This document shows, piece after piece, positions 32,618 to 41,915 of a stretch of 64,000 bases of DNA. The notes beneath the pieces were generated by a model, which worked only from the letters and a program-made list of their open reading frames with translations, searched no databases and was not told the DNA's origin. Location of the stretch: assembly GCF_965221685.1 (NCBI RefSeq), contig NZ_OZ244907.1, one strand, 5' to 3'. The translations under genes were made by a program, and so were the position numbers. Each line of letters starts with the position of its first letter. Within the stretch, counting starts at the first letter, position 1. The stretch is from Palauibacter sp022826685 (GTDB lineage: Bacteria > Gemmatimonadota > Gemmatimonadetes > Palauibacterales > Palauibacteraceae).

Positions 32618-34069
32618 TCAGGGGTTCGTGGCGACGGGTTCGAACGCCTTCAGGACCTCGCGCGTCATGTCCCAGCGGTCGAAGCCCTGCCGGCCATAGT
32701 CGAGCCCGCGCCGGACGATGACGACGTCGTACGAGGGGACGATGACGACGAACTGGCCGCGGTTGCCGGCGGTGGAATAGGCGCCCTTCGGCACGTCCGT
32801 GCGGTCGTCGGGCACGAGCCAGAACTGGCCGCCGTAGAAGTTGCCGGTCTCGGACGTGGCGGGGGCCGGCGTCCGCACGAAGTCGATCCACTCCTCGGAG
32901 ATCAGGCGCTCGTCCTTCCACATCCCGTTCTGCGCGTAGAGGAGCCCGAAGCGGGCCAGGTCCCGGGCCGTCGTGTAGACCTGGCTGCTCAGGATGAAGT
33001 CGCCGAACCGGTCCGTGCTGAGGTACGTGTTCCGCATCCCGATCTTGTCGAGGAGGCGTTCCCGCGGGAACTCGAGGTAGGCCTGCGGGTCGCCGATCAC
33101 CTGCTTCATCGCGTACACGCCGAGCAGCGTGTCGTAGTTCTCGTAGTCCCAGAAGGTGCCGGGTTCCTGCATGAGCGAGCGGTTGCGAGCGCCGTGCACC
33201 GAACTCTCTCCGGCCCAGTAGGAGAAGCCCGATCCGGTCGCGTACTCCATGCCCCAGCTGTCCACGGGATAGAGTCCGCTGGACATGTTGAGCACGTGGC
33301 GGAGGGTGATCTCCCGGCGGGGGTCGTTCTCCGGCGAGCCCGCGTTCTCGGGCAGCCAGTCGAAGGGCAGGGGCTCGTCGAGCGCCAGCTTGCCCTCGTC
33401 CACGAGCATGCCGATCAGCGTCGAGGCGATGCTCTTCGCGGTCGACCACGTGCGGGTCTTCGTGAACATGTCGATGCCCGGAGCGTAGCGCTCGTGGATG
33501 ATCTCCCCCTCGTGGAGGACGATGAGGCTGAGCGTCACCTGCTCCGCGGATTCGCGGTCGAAGGTCCAGTCGGACGCAGCTTCGAGGGCCACCGGATCGA
33601 CGCCGCGGGGGAGTGGGCGACTCATCACGAGATCTCCGTCGGGCCACACCGCCCCCGCCCCATCGCCGTCCGGCGCGGGCGTGGTCAGGATCGGCAGGTC
33701 GTCGATGTCGTCGAAGGTCTGATCCGGCGACATGATCACGCAGCCGATCCCCTCGCGGAACACGGCCCGCATGGTCGGAATCGCCCCCGGCGCTCCGATC
33801 GCCACGGACTTCCGCTCCCAGTCCACCTCGTAGTCGCCGCCCTCGGCCGTCCCGACCGGGTCTTGCAGGTAGGCGAGTTCCTGCTCGAAGACCTGCTCCA
33901 GCGTCCGGTCTCCCGTGAACAGGCCGTTGCACTGGAGGATGGCCTGGACGCCGCGCTGGATCATGTCCCGCTGCGGAGCGAAGTAATCGTAGGACCGCTC
34001 CTGCTGGGCCGCAGTGGCTGCGGGCGCGAGAAGGGTGAGCGCGATGGCCGCGAGTGTGAGGCGTTTCAT
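32618..34069 (-). CDS. Exported serine hydrolase, beta-lactamase-related
   Basis: The protein has 483 aa with a Sec signal (MKRLTLAAIALTLLAPAATAAQ). The hydrolase domain starts near residue 170 and has the SxxK motif Ser209-Thr-Ala-Lys212 in TWSTAKSIAS, and a downstream YDYxNYDTLLG-type region (WDYENYDTLLGVY) that supplies the Tyr. An additional N-terminal domain of about 150 residues precedes it, longer than in typical class C-like enzymes. An exported esterase, peptidase or amidase role is likely; substrate unknown. Divergent from marC. Confidence 0.9.
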   Translation of the reverse strand: MKRLTLAAIALTLLAPAATAAQQERSYDYFAPQRDMIQRGVQAILQCNGLFTGDRTLEQVFEQELAYLQDPVGTAEGGDYEVDWERKSVAIGAPGAIPTMRAVFREGIGCVIMSPDQTFDDIDDLPILTTPAPDGDGAGAVWPDGDLVMSRPLPRGVDPVALEAASDWTFDRESAEQVTLSLIVLHEGEIIHERYAPGIDMFTKTRTWSTAKSIASTLIGMLVDEGKLALDEPLPFDWLPENAGSPENDPRREITLRHVLNMSSGLYPVDSWGMEYATGSGFSYWAGESSVHGARNRSLMQEPGTFWDYENYDTLLGVYAMKQVIGDPQAYLEFPRERLLDKIGMRNTYLSTDRFGDFILSSQVYTTARDLARFGLLYAQNGMWKDERLISEEWIDFVRTPAPATSETGNFYGGQFWLVPDDRTDVPKGAYSTAGNRGQFVVIVPSYDVVIVRRGLDYGRQGFDRWDMTREVLKAFEPVATNP

Positions 34070-34188
34070 GGCTTCCCCCGGAGTCCGGACGACAGGTTTC
34101 TGGAACCCTGCCAACATGCGGGACGCACGCGGTTCCGGCCACGGGTGCGAAGGTCGCGCCGGCGCGCGGGCGCGAATATCGTGTCCCC

Positions 34189-34806
34189 GTGATCGACCAG
34201 ATTCTCTACGGCAGCATTGCGCTCATCGCGCTCACGAATCCACTCGCCGAGCTTCCGTTCTTCTTCGCGGCGACGGACGGGTTTTCGCGTTTGGAGCTAC
34301 GGCGCGCGGCGGTCAAGGTGGCGGTGGGGGTACTCATCGTGCTTACCGTCGCTGCGATCGCCGGCGCGCGCATCCTGAGTCTCTTCGACGTGAGCTTCGC
34401 CGCGTTCCGAACCGCCGGTGGCCTCGTCGTCATCCTCGCCGCGCTCGAGATGCTGCGCGGGGCGGGATTCGGGATCACGGGCGTACGACGGGATCCGGGC
34501 GAGACGGAGGACCACCTATGGGTCCCGCTCGTCATGCCGCTGATCGCGGGGCCGGCGTCGATCACCGCCGTGATCACGCTGGCGCTCGACGAGGCCGGCG
34601 CGTTGATCGGGATTCCCGTGGCCACGCTCATTGCGGTATCGGTCGCGTCGCTGGGCGTGCTCGTCGTGCTCCTGGCCGCCGGCTTCCTCTCGCACGCGCT
34701 GAGCGGCCGGGCGGTCCGGATCTTCGAGCGTTTCTCGGGCCTGATCCTGCTCGCCATCGGCTGCCAGATGTGCCTCAGCGGCATCCGGGAGTTCTTCGCC
34801 GGCTGA
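34189..34806 (+). CDS. MarC-family integral membrane protein
   Basis: The protein has 205 aa with six membrane segments. The first helices contain ALTNPLAELPFFFAAT, the MarC/YchE NPxxxxPxF signature, and the fourth VPLVMPLIAGPASITAVI. It is a small inner-membrane protein family of unknown transport function; the early link to multiple antibiotic resistance was not upheld. GTG start, since the hydrophobic segment begins right after it. Confidence 0.9.
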   Translation: MIDQILYGSIALIALTNPLAELPFFFAATDGFSRLELRRAAVKVAVGVLIVLTVAAIAGARILSLFDVSFAAFRTAGGLVVILAALEMLRGAGFGITGVRRDPGETEDHLWVPLVMPLIAGPASITAVITLALDEAGALIGIPVATLIAVSVASLGVLVVLLAAGFLSHALSGRAVRIFERFSGLILLAIGCQMCLSGIREFFAG

Positions 34807-34828
34807 CGCGGTCGGCCAACGCGGTCGG

Positions 34829-35368
34829 CTAGCGCACCACGTTGACGGTGACGTTCTCGTCGAAACGCGCGCCGAGGTCGGAGAGGAAGAGTGACGCCGT
34901 GGCGTGGTGTCCCATGAGGTAGCGGCTCACGAAGCGGAAGACCGGGCTGTAGACCTCGCCCTCCTCGGTGATCGTGACGGTCGCCCCCGAGGCGGCGGGT
35001 TCGATCTCGAAGATCCAGCGGCCGCCGAAAGGCATGCCTTCCGAGAGGATCGTCGCCACGAGCCGGGTCGGAGGCTCGCTCTCCGTCAACTCCATGGGGA
35101 GCGGACCCGTAGCGCCGAGTTCCACCCAGGCCGGCTTGCCGTCCCGCGCCGGGACTTCCTCGATTCCCTCGACGGACGGACGCCACTCGGGGTACGCGCG
35201 ATAGTCCGCGACGGTCGCGAAGATTTCCTCGGGCGATGCGGAGAACTCGGCGCGCACCGACGCCACGTGCTCCTCGGGCAGGGAAACCCCGACGCCGTAG
35301 ACGACTCCGACCAGGCCCGCGATGACGACGAGCATACCGATGATGATGCGCTTCAGCGTGCGATTCAT
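34829..35368 (-). CDS. SRPBCC-family protein with N-terminal membrane anchor
   Basis: The protein has 179 aa. One N-terminal membrane segment (IIIGMLVVIAGLVGVVYGV) is followed by a START/Bet v1-like lipid- or ligand-binding domain: VRAEFSASPEEIFATVADYRAYPEWRPSVEGIEEV is the classical polyketide-cyclase/SRPBCC opening, and the C-terminal half has FGGRWIFEIEP and VYSPVFRFVSR. Its ATG overlaps the stop of the DDAH-like gene upstream (ATGA), so the two are coupled. Ligand unknown. Confidence 0.88.
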   Translation of the reverse strand: MNRTLKRIIIGMLVVIAGLVGVVYGVGVSLPEEHVASVRAEFSASPEEIFATVADYRAYPEWRPSVEGIEEVPARDGKPAWVELGATGPLPMELTESEPPTRLVATILSEGMPFGGRWIFEIEPAASGATVTITEEGEVYSPVFRFVSRYLMGHHATASLFLSDLGARFDENVTVNVVR

Positions 35369-36291
35369 GGGCGGGTTTCCGTCGAAGGGAGCGGATGGTC
35401 GCGGAGGATGGGGAGCGTGAGGCAGGTCGGCCCCCCCTCGCACGGGATGCAGAGCGCGTCGCCGTCGAAACGCGTGACCTCGCACCCCGCGTCTCGCATC
35501 AGCCGGGCGGTGTCCGGAAATCCATCGAGCGCGATGCAGCGGCGCGGTGCGGTCGCGAGGATGTTGAGATTGAGTCCTGCCGAGGCCGTGAACTCCTCAT
35601 CCCCGGCCTCGAGGCACTGGATGCCGCGTTCGCGCAGCAGCTCGTGGAGCGCGACGGGAAAGAGTCGGGGATAGAGGAGCGCCAGATCCCGGTCCAGCGG
35701 GCTCACGAGCGAGAGCAGGTGGAGACAGGCGGCGCTTCCGTGCCACATCGGAAGGTCGAAGCCGCGGACTTCGATTCCGAGCGGGGCCACGATGGCCTGA
35801 AGCTGGGCGATGCCGGCCTGGTTCGTGCGGAAGCCGCGTCCCGCCGCGAGGGTGCCTGCGTCGACCCACATCAGATCCCCGCCTTCCGCGGTTCCGGGGG
35901 GTTCGATGACGCCGATCACCGGCACGCCGAGCCGCCGGTAGAGCGCTTCGTGGCTCGCCACCTCGGGCTGGCGCAACTCCTTGCCGGGCCGCAGAAGAAC
36001 CGCGCCGCCGGGCGTCATGAAGGAGGGATCGAAGGGGAACATCGCATCGGCGAGGCCGTCGTCCGCCGAGTCGCCGATCCACTCGATCTCGGCCCCGGAG
36101 GCCGCGACGCGCTCGGTGAACGCGTCGTACTGCCGCAGCAGCCGCCCGGACTCGAGCGGCCCCGCGTAATGCCAGCGCGCCGGATCCGCCTCCAGCGTCG
36201 CCCGGCCCGGCCGGCGCATCGCCACTTTCCGCAGCGGCGCCACCATGCTGGAGACGCCGAACCTCGCTTCGGTTTGCACCCGCGCGTTCAT
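35365..36291 (-). CDS. Dimethylargininase/arginine-deiminase-like hydrolase
   Basis: The protein has 308 aa with the guanidino-group modifying enzyme fold. Visible residues are an FPFDPSFMTPGG loop, EGGDLMWVD (Glu and Asp that bind the guanidinium), DLPMWHGSAACLHL with the catalytic-site His, and the C-terminal nucleophile Cys in CEGGPTCLTLPI. These fit the DDAH branch, which turns methylated arginine into citrulline and methylamines; arginine deiminase or another amidine hydrolase is possible. The ATG of MNARVQ is chosen over an upstream arginine-rich extension that would overlap the divergent gene. Confidence 0.85.
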   Translation of the reverse strand: MNARVQTEARFGVSSMVAPLRKVAMRRPGRATLEADPARWHYAGPLESGRLLRQYDAFTERVAASGAEIEWIGDSADDGLADAMFPFDPSFMTPGGAVLLRPGKELRQPEVASHEALYRRLGVPVIGVIEPPGTAEGGDLMWVDAGTLAAGRGFRTNQAGIAQLQAIVAPLGIEVRGFDLPMWHGSAACLHLLSLVSPLDRDLALLYPRLFPVALHELLRERGIQCLEAGDEEFTASAGLNLNILATAPRRCIALDGFPDTARLMRDAGCEVTRFDGDALCIPCEGGPTCLTLPILRDHPLPSTETRP

Positions 36292-36395
36292 CTGGCTGAA
36301 GCTACGGCCGCACCCGTACCTTCGCTGGCCGCGGCGCCGTCGGCGTCGCCGGTCGCACCGCCCCGGCACAGACTGCAGCACGAGGGTTCCCGAGC

Positions 36396-36926
36396 TTGAA
36401 CCGAGAGCGATTTCACGGCGCATCAACGTTTTCCGAGTATCTGGAGACGGTCGGGAAGAACCGCGAACTCTGGCACGCGCTGGCCCGACGCGCGGCCGTG
36501 GACGAGGAAACCCGGCAGCGTGCCCGCGCCATCCCCGACCGGTGGAAGGTCATCGCGCTCACCGAGGACTGGTGCGGAGACGCGATCAACACCCTCCCCG
36601 TGTTCGATCGCCTGGCGGAGGCCGTCGGGAACATCGAACTGCGCGTCCTCCTTCGCGACGAGAATCCGGACCTGATGGACGCCCACCTCACGAACGGGAC
36701 GAGCCGGTCGATCCCCGTCCTCATCATCTACGACGAGTCGTTCCGCGAGCGTGGGTGGTGGGGCCCCCGGCCGGCGCCGATCCAGGAGTGGGTGATGACG
36801 GAGGGGATGCAGCTGGATCCGGCGGACCGGTATCGCGACGTTCGCCGATACTACGCACGAGACAAGGGCCGCACCGCGCTGGACGAGTTCCTCCGGATTC
36901 TCGAGCGCGCAACCGCCGGCGACTGA
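36396..36926 (+). CDS. Thioredoxin-fold protein with single active-site Cys
   Basis: The protein has 176 aa. The thioredoxin-like core has VIALTEDWCGDAINTLPVFDRLAE (WCGDA where thioredoxins have WCGPC), then ELRVLLRDE and the cis-Pro loop SRSIPVLIIYDE. This TEDWCGDA subgroup keeps only the first Cys and may act as a monothiol reductant or peroxidase-like enzyme. No signal peptide. A TTG start at 36396 lies just before the conserved part; no in-frame ATG precedes the fold. It is divergent from the DDAH-like gene and convergent with the APC permease gene. Confidence 0.82.
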   Translation: MNRERFHGASTFSEYLETVGKNRELWHALARRAAVDEETRQRARAIPDRWKVIALTEDWCGDAINTLPVFDRLAEAVGNIELRVLLRDENPDLMDAHLTNGTSRSIPVLIIYDESFRERGWWGPRPAPIQEWVMTEGMQLDPADRYRDVRRYYARDKGRTALDEFLRILERATAGD

Positions 36927-36935
36927 GGGGGGAAG

Positions 36936-38312
36936 TCAGCCCCCGCCCACCTGCCCGCCCACCTGCCCGTCCGCCGCGCCTCTTCCGCCCACGGCCCGCA
37001 TCACGACAAACACGGGGACCCCCGCCACGAGGAGGAGGAAGCCCCAGAACACGATTTCGGGGCCCGCCCCCGCGATGGCCCAGAAGGAAAACCCGAAGGC
37101 GAGGATGGCCACGACGAGCCGTCCCACGGGGGCCGCAGCATCAGGGGCCTGCCCCGCGCGCGAGGCGTCCCTCGCGGCGAGGCGCTCGCGCACGGCGAAG
37201 AGCAATCCGGTCGTGCTCGCGAACACGTAGGCGAGCAGCGTCGCGAGCGTGGAGAGCAGGATGAGGAAGGTGAAGGCCTGGACGAGGCCGCGCGTATAGT
37301 TCATCGCGATGAGGATCGTCGCGACGCCGGCCGCGAAGATGAGACCGAAGGACGGCGTGCCGCGCGGACTGAGCCGCGCGAAGGCGGCGGGAAGGAGGCC
37401 ATCCTGCGCGGCGGCCCGAGGGAGCTGGCCGGAGAGCAGAATCCAGCCGTTGAGCGCGCCGAAGCAGGCGATCGTGGCGCCCGCGCCGATCACGAGCCGG
37501 CCGGCATTCCCCCAGATCGATCCGGCCGCGTCCGCGAAGGGCGCGGTGGAGACCGCGAGATCCGCCGGAGCGATGATCCCCATCACGGCGGAGGTGCTGA
37601 TGATGAAGATCGATGCCGCGATCACGGTGCCGAGGATCGTGGCCCGCGGGATCGTCCGCGCAGGGTCCCGTACGTCGGCGGCGGGAACGGTCGCGGCCTC
37701 GAGTCCCATGAAGGCCCACAGCGTGAGCGTCACCGTCGCCGTGACGGCGGCGATGGGGTTGCCCCCCGTCGGGTTGAACGGGCGGAAGTGCTCGGGCTGG
37801 AAGTAGAGGAAGCCGATCGTGCCGACCGCCGCCAGCGGCAGGAGCTTGAGCACGGTGGTGACGAGTTGCACGTGTCCCGCCGCGCGCACGCCCCACGCGT
37901 TCACGAATGTCAGGCCCCAGAGGGCGGCGAGGGCTGCCATGCCCCCGGCGACGGGAGAAGCGCCGAGCACGGGCCAGAAGACGGTCGCATAGCTCACGGT
38001 CGCCACGGCGAGGGCCGCATTGGCCGTGAGCAGCGAGATCCAGTAGGACCACGCGACCCAGAATCCGATGAAGTCGCCGAAGCCCTCGCGCGCGAAGGCA
38101 TAGGGACCGCCGACCCTCGGAATCAGCGAGCCCAGCCGCGCCATCACGAGCGCAAGGCACATGGCCCCGCCCGCGCTCACGAGCCAGCCGAGGATGCTGA
38201 TCCCCCCGTACGGAGAGAGCGAGGCGGGTAGCAGAAAGACGCCCGAGCCCACCATGCTCCCGACCACGAGGGCCGTGCACATCCACAACCCCAGGGCGGG
38301 CCTGGGCGTCAT
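36936..38312 (-). CDS. APC-superfamily amino acid permease (AdiC/YjeH-like)
   Basis: The protein has 458 aa with about twelve membrane segments. The first helix contains VVGSMVGSGVFLLPASL, the APC glycine-rich unwound turn as in arginine/agmatine antiporter AdiC, then RVGGPYAFAREGFGDFIGFWVAW. ALWAFMGLEAAT-type TM6 is present as LTLWAFMGLEAATVPA. The C-terminus is a Gly/Val repeat (QVGGQVGGG). Last gene of a probable minus-strand operon after the dipeptidase and two FAH proteins, 38 nt after the second FAH gene. Confidence 0.9.
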   Translation of the reverse strand: MTPRPALGLWMCTALVVGSMVGSGVFLLPASLSPYGGISILGWLVSAGGAMCLALVMARLGSLIPRVGGPYAFAREGFGDFIGFWVAWSYWISLLTANAALAVATVSYATVFWPVLGASPVAGGMAALAALWGLTFVNAWGVRAAGHVQLVTTVLKLLPLAAVGTIGFLYFQPEHFRPFNPTGGNPIAAVTATVTLTLWAFMGLEAATVPAADVRDPARTIPRATILGTVIAASIFIISTSAVMGIIAPADLAVSTAPFADAAGSIWGNAGRLVIGAGATIACFGALNGWILLSGQLPRAAAQDGLLPAAFARLSPRGTPSFGLIFAAGVATILIAMNYTRGLVQAFTFLILLSTLATLLAYVFASTTGLLFAVRERLAARDASRAGQAPDAAAPVGRLVVAILAFGFSFWAIAGAGPEIVFWGFLLLVAGVPVFVVMRAVGGRGAADGQVGGQVGGG

Positions 38313-38350
38313 CCGCCGCTCGAACGCAGCGGGGCTCTCGCCACGGACTG

Positions 38351-39514
38351 CTAGCGGTTGCCCCGGTAGCTGCGGACGGGCGGCAACCGGGCGCCGGTTC
38401 CGCCGGCCGGCTCCGTCTCGGCCACGACCTCGAGCGTCAGCGTGCCGATGCCGTCGATCGAGGCGCTGACGACCTCGCCGGGCTGCAGGAACCGCGTCTC
38501 CCCGCGGACCGCGGTGCCCATGCCGACGCCGCCCGACGTACCGTTGTTGATCACGTCCCCGGGGAAGAGCGTCGCGACGGAGGACCCATACTCGATCAGC
38601 TCCCACAGGGTGTGGATCATGTCTCCCGCGGTCGCCTCCTGCATGCGCTCCTCACCCACGTCCAGCGTCTGGCGCAGCTGCTCCATCGGGTCGCCGTAGA
38701 ACTCCTTGGGGACGATCCACGGACCCATGGGCGCGAACGTGTCGTGACCCTTCCCGACGAACCAGTCGGACGTCATGGGGTTGCCGCCGGGCGGCCGGCC
38801 GCCCCGGTCGGAGACGTCGATCGTCACCGTGTACCCGAACACATGGTCCTGGGCGTCCCGGGCGTCGACGTACTTGGCGCTGCGCCCGATCACGGCCCCG
38901 AGTTCCACCTCCCAGTCCGTGCGGTCCCGGCCGAAGGGGATCACGATCCGGTCGTCGGCTCCGATCACCGCGCCGCGCGTCGGCTTGAGGAAGAGATAGG
39001 GCACGCCGCGGTTCTCACGCCGCTGGCGGCGGGCTTCGCGCCGCTCCTCCTCGCTGCCCGCCTCGTTGACGTGGCTGTAGAAGTTCACCGCCGCGTTAAG
39101 GATCTTTCCGGGGTACATGATCGGCGGGAGGACCCGTACGTCCTCGAGGTCGTGGACGAAGTCGGCCCGGCCGCTCCCGGAAAGTCCGCCCCGGGCCACG
39201 AGGTCGTTGACGATTTCGTACAGCCGGAGCCGCACCCCGTACTCGTAGCGGCCGATCAGGTCGATCATGTCGGCGGGCGCCGGAACGGGCGGATAAACGG
39301 GGTTTCGCTCGAGGTCCCCATTCGCCTCCCCGATGTCGACGATGAGGGCGTCGCGCAGCACGAGGGCGACGCGCGGAACGCCGTCGATCTCGAAGGTCCC
39401 CACCTTGAATGGCTCCGCGATCTCGATCTCCGGCCCTCGCTGGGCGGAAAGCGGAGCAGCGAACGCCAGGACCGCAGCGAACGCCAGGGCCGCACCCGCC
39501 ACGCGCGCCCTCAT
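38351..39514 (-). CDS. Exported fumarylacetoacetate-hydrolase-family protein (paralogue 1)
   Basis: The protein has 387 aa with a Sec signal peptide (RVAGAALAFAAVLAFAAPLSAQ). The FAH domain shows PPIMYPGKILNAAVNFYSH, YLFLKPTRGAVIG, DWEVELGAVIG (metal-binding Glu set), YTVTIDVSDRGG and the late GTSGGVGMG. FAH enzymes are normally cytosolic hydrolases or isomerases acting on keto-enol acids, so an exported form is unusual. Its ATG overlaps the stop of paralogue 2 (ATGA). It shares long identical blocks with paralogue 2, e.g. FAPMGPWIVPKEFYGDPMEQ. Confidence 0.88.
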   Translation of the reverse strand: MRARVAGAALAFAAVLAFAAPLSAQRGPEIEIAEPFKVGTFEIDGVPRVALVLRDALIVDIGEANGDLERNPVYPPVPAPADMIDLIGRYEYGVRLRLYEIVNDLVARGGLSGSGRADFVHDLEDVRVLPPIMYPGKILNAAVNFYSHVNEAGSEEERREARRQRRENRGVPYLFLKPTRGAVIGADDRIVIPFGRDRTDWEVELGAVIGRSAKYVDARDAQDHVFGYTVTIDVSDRGGRPPGGNPMTSDWFVGKGHDTFAPMGPWIVPKEFYGDPMEQLRQTLDVGEERMQEATAGDMIHTLWELIEYGSSVATLFPGDVINNGTSGGVGMGTAVRGETRFLQPGEVVSASIDGIGTLTLEVVAETEPAGGTGARLPPVRSYRGNR

Positions 39515-40686
39515 GAGCCGGGATCCCGCCGGTAGTTGCTCACGGGCGGCAGCCGGACGCCCGTCTCGCCGAGAGGCTCCGGCCCCTCCACCACGGGAAG
39601 TTCGATCGTGCCGATCCCGTCGATCGTCGCCGTGACGACGTCGCCCGGCTGAAGGAACCGCGCCTCGCCCATGCCGACCCCGCCCGAGGTGCCGAGGTTG
39701 ATCACGTCGCCCGGGAACAGCGTCAGGATCGAGGATGCGTATTCGATCAACTCCCACAGCGAGTGGATCATGTCTACCGCCGTGGCTTCCTGCATGCGCT
39801 CTCCGCCGACGTCCAGCGTCTGACGCAACTGCTCCATCGGGTCGCCGTAGAACTCCTTCGGGACGATCCACGGTCCCATCGGCGCGAACGTGTCGTGCCC
39901 CTTCTCGACCAGCCAGTCCGAAGCCGTCGGGTTGCCGCCCGGGGGACGCCCGCCGCGGTCGGACACGTCGATCGTCACCGTGTACCCGAATACGGTCGCC
40001 TGGGCATCCTCGGAGGCGACGTACTTTGCCGCCCGCCCCATGATCACGCCGAGTTCCACCTCCCAGTCGGTCTGGCTCCGGCCGTGGGGAATCACGATCC
40101 GGTCGCTCGTCCCGACCACCGCGCCGCGCGACGGCTTGAGGTAGAGATAGGGCACGCCGCGGTTCTCACGGCGCTCGCGGACCGCTTCCTCCCTCTCCCC
40201 TTCGGGCGCGTCCGCGGCGACGCGGCTGTAGAAGTTGCTCGCCGCGTTCAGGATCTTGCCCGGGTACATGATGGGCGGGAGGATCCGGACCTCATCGACG
40301 TCGTAGACGTACTCCGCGCGAGTGGGACCGGAGAGCCGCTGATAGGCCACCGTCTCGTTGACGATCTCGTACAGGCGCCGCTGGAGTCCGTACTCGTAGC
40401 GGCCGATGAGGTCGAGCATGTCGGTCGGCGCCGGCACTCTCGGATATGCGCGGTTCCGCTCGAGCACTTCGTTCGCCAGTTCGATGTCGACGATGAAGGC
40501 GTCACGCAGCACGAGCCCGACGCGCGGAACGTCTCTGATCGCGAACGTCCCCACCTTGAACGGTTCCACGAGTACGATGCCCGCGACATCCTGGGCGGCG
40601 ACGGAGACCGCGGAGAAGAGGACCGCGATCATGCCAAGCGGAAGGGTCCGTGCGGTCGAAGTTCGTCTGGGCGGCGCTGTTCTCAT
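39511..40686 (-). CDS. Exported fumarylacetoacetate-hydrolase-family protein (paralogue 2)
   Basis: The protein has 391 aa, also with a signal peptide (RTLPLGMIAVLFSAVSVAAQ). The FAH core is the same as in the downstream paralogue: PPIMYPGKILNAASNFYS, YLYLKPSRGAVVG, DWEVELGVIMG, SDRGGRPPGGNP. The N-terminal EPFKVGTFAI...RVGLVLRDAFIVDI segment corresponds to the FAH N-domain. Placed directly after the dipeptidase gene with a 32-nt gap. The tandem pair probably arose by duplication and may form a hetero-oligomer. Substrate unknown. Confidence 0.88.
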   Translation of the reverse strand: MRTAPPRRTSTARTLPLGMIAVLFSAVSVAAQDVAGIVLVEPFKVGTFAIRDVPRVGLVLRDAFIVDIELANEVLERNRAYPRVPAPTDMLDLIGRYEYGLQRRLYEIVNETVAYQRLSGPTRAEYVYDVDEVRILPPIMYPGKILNAASNFYSRVAADAPEGEREEAVRERRENRGVPYLYLKPSRGAVVGTSDRIVIPHGRSQTDWEVELGVIMGRAAKYVASEDAQATVFGYTVTIDVSDRGGRPPGGNPTASDWLVEKGHDTFAPMGPWIVPKEFYGDPMEQLRQTLDVGGERMQEATAVDMIHSLWELIEYASSILTLFPGDVINLGTSGGVGMGEARFLQPGDVVTATIDGIGTIELPVVEGPEPLGETGVRLPPVSNYRRDPGS

Positions 40687-40718
40687 GGATCTTTCCTCTC
40701 GGTTGGGGACGGTCGGTC

Positions 40719-41915
40719 TCAAGGCACCAGCCCGTCCAGTTCCTCGATCGTGGCCATGGAGGGACCGCGTTCGGCCTGGAGCCGGCGTGCGGTCGCTTCG
40801 GTGGCCCTCATGACGCGAAGCAGGTTGTCGGCCGCGAGGGCCCGAAGTTCGGATTCGGTCCACCCGCGGCGGGAGAGTTCGGCGAACAGGGCGGGGTAGG
40901 TCGACACGTCCTCCAGGCCGACCGGCCCCCGGTCGATGCCGTCGTAGTCGCCCCCGATCGCGACATGGTCGATTCCCGCCACGTCGCGGATGTGCTCGAT
41001 ATGCGCCACGACGTCGGCCATCGTGGCGCGCGGGCGTCCCTCCGGCGGGCCGACGTAGGTCGCGACGTCCTCGTTCACGAAGGACTCGACGAACGTGACC
41101 ATGACCACGCCGCCGTTTTCGGGCAGCCGGCGCAACACATCGTCCGGGACGTTGCGCGGGTGGTCCGTCACCGCCCTGGCGGAGGAATGCGAGAAGATCA
41201 CCGGCGCCTCGGTCACGTCGAGCGCATCGTGCATGCTTCCCGGCGACACGTGCGAGATGTCGACCAGCATGCCCAGCCAGTTCATCTCGCGCACGACCTC
41301 CCGGCCGAACGGCGAGAGTCCTCCGAGTTCGGGCAGCGCGCAGCAGGAGTCGGCCCACGGGAGGTTGGCGCTGTGCGTGAGCGTCATGTACCGCACACCG
41401 AGCGCATAAAAAGCACGCAGAGCGCCGAGCGAGTTCTCGATCGCGTGGCCTCCCTCCATGCCGAGCATCGAGGCGACCTTGCCGCGGTGGAACTGGTCCA
41501 TCACCTCCGCGGCGGTGACCGCGAGCCCCAGGTCCTCCCGGTGATCGGCGATGATCTGGAGCGCGATGTCGATCTGCTCCAGCTGCATGCGCGCGCCGCC
41601 GCCCTCCTGCATGACCGAGGCGGGGACGTAGACGGACCAGAACTGGGCCCCGACGCCGCCGGCCCGAAGTCGGGCGAGATCGGTGTGCCCCGGCGTGGAG
41701 CGCGAGATGTCGTAGGCGCGGACATCGCGGGGAGCGTCCGCGTTCCGGATCGCCCAGGGCAGATCGTTGTGTCCGTCGAACAGGGGGACGCTCGACAGCA
41801 CGCGTTTCGCGATCTCGAGGTGCTCGTCCTGCGCGCGTGCCTCCGCGGCCGCGAGTCCGAAAACGAGCGCGGACAGAACCGCCAGCGCCGGCGTCCGGGT
41901 GAGTATTCGCATCAT
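40719..41915 (-). CDS. Exported membrane dipeptidase, peptidase family M19
   Basis: The protein has 398 aa with a Sec signal ending at EARAQD. The amidohydrolase-fold renal-dipeptidase motifs are present: DGHNDLPW (His49, Asp51), SMLGMEGGH (bridging Glu), LVDISHVSPG, IFSHSSAR, and IGGDYDGID. M19 enzymes are dizinc dipeptidases that split Cys-Gly, D-amino-acid dipeptides or beta-lactams. First gene of the minus-strand operon with two FAH-like proteins and an APC permease, and divergent from the pxpABC genes, which suits a peptide salvage role. Confidence 0.92.
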   Translation of the reverse strand: MMRILTRTPALAVLSALVFGLAAAEARAQDEHLEIAKRVLSSVPLFDGHNDLPWAIRNADAPRDVRAYDISRSTPGHTDLARLRAGGVGAQFWSVYVPASVMQEGGGARMQLEQIDIALQIIADHREDLGLAVTAAEVMDQFHRGKVASMLGMEGGHAIENSLGALRAFYALGVRYMTLTHSANLPWADSCCALPELGGLSPFGREVVREMNWLGMLVDISHVSPGSMHDALDVTEAPVIFSHSSARAVTDHPRNVPDDVLRRLPENGGVVMVTFVESFVNEDVATYVGPPEGRPRATMADVVAHIEHIRDVAGIDHVAIGGDYDGIDRGPVGLEDVSTYPALFAELSRRGWTESELRALAADNLLRVMRATEATARRLQAERGPSMATIEELDGLVP

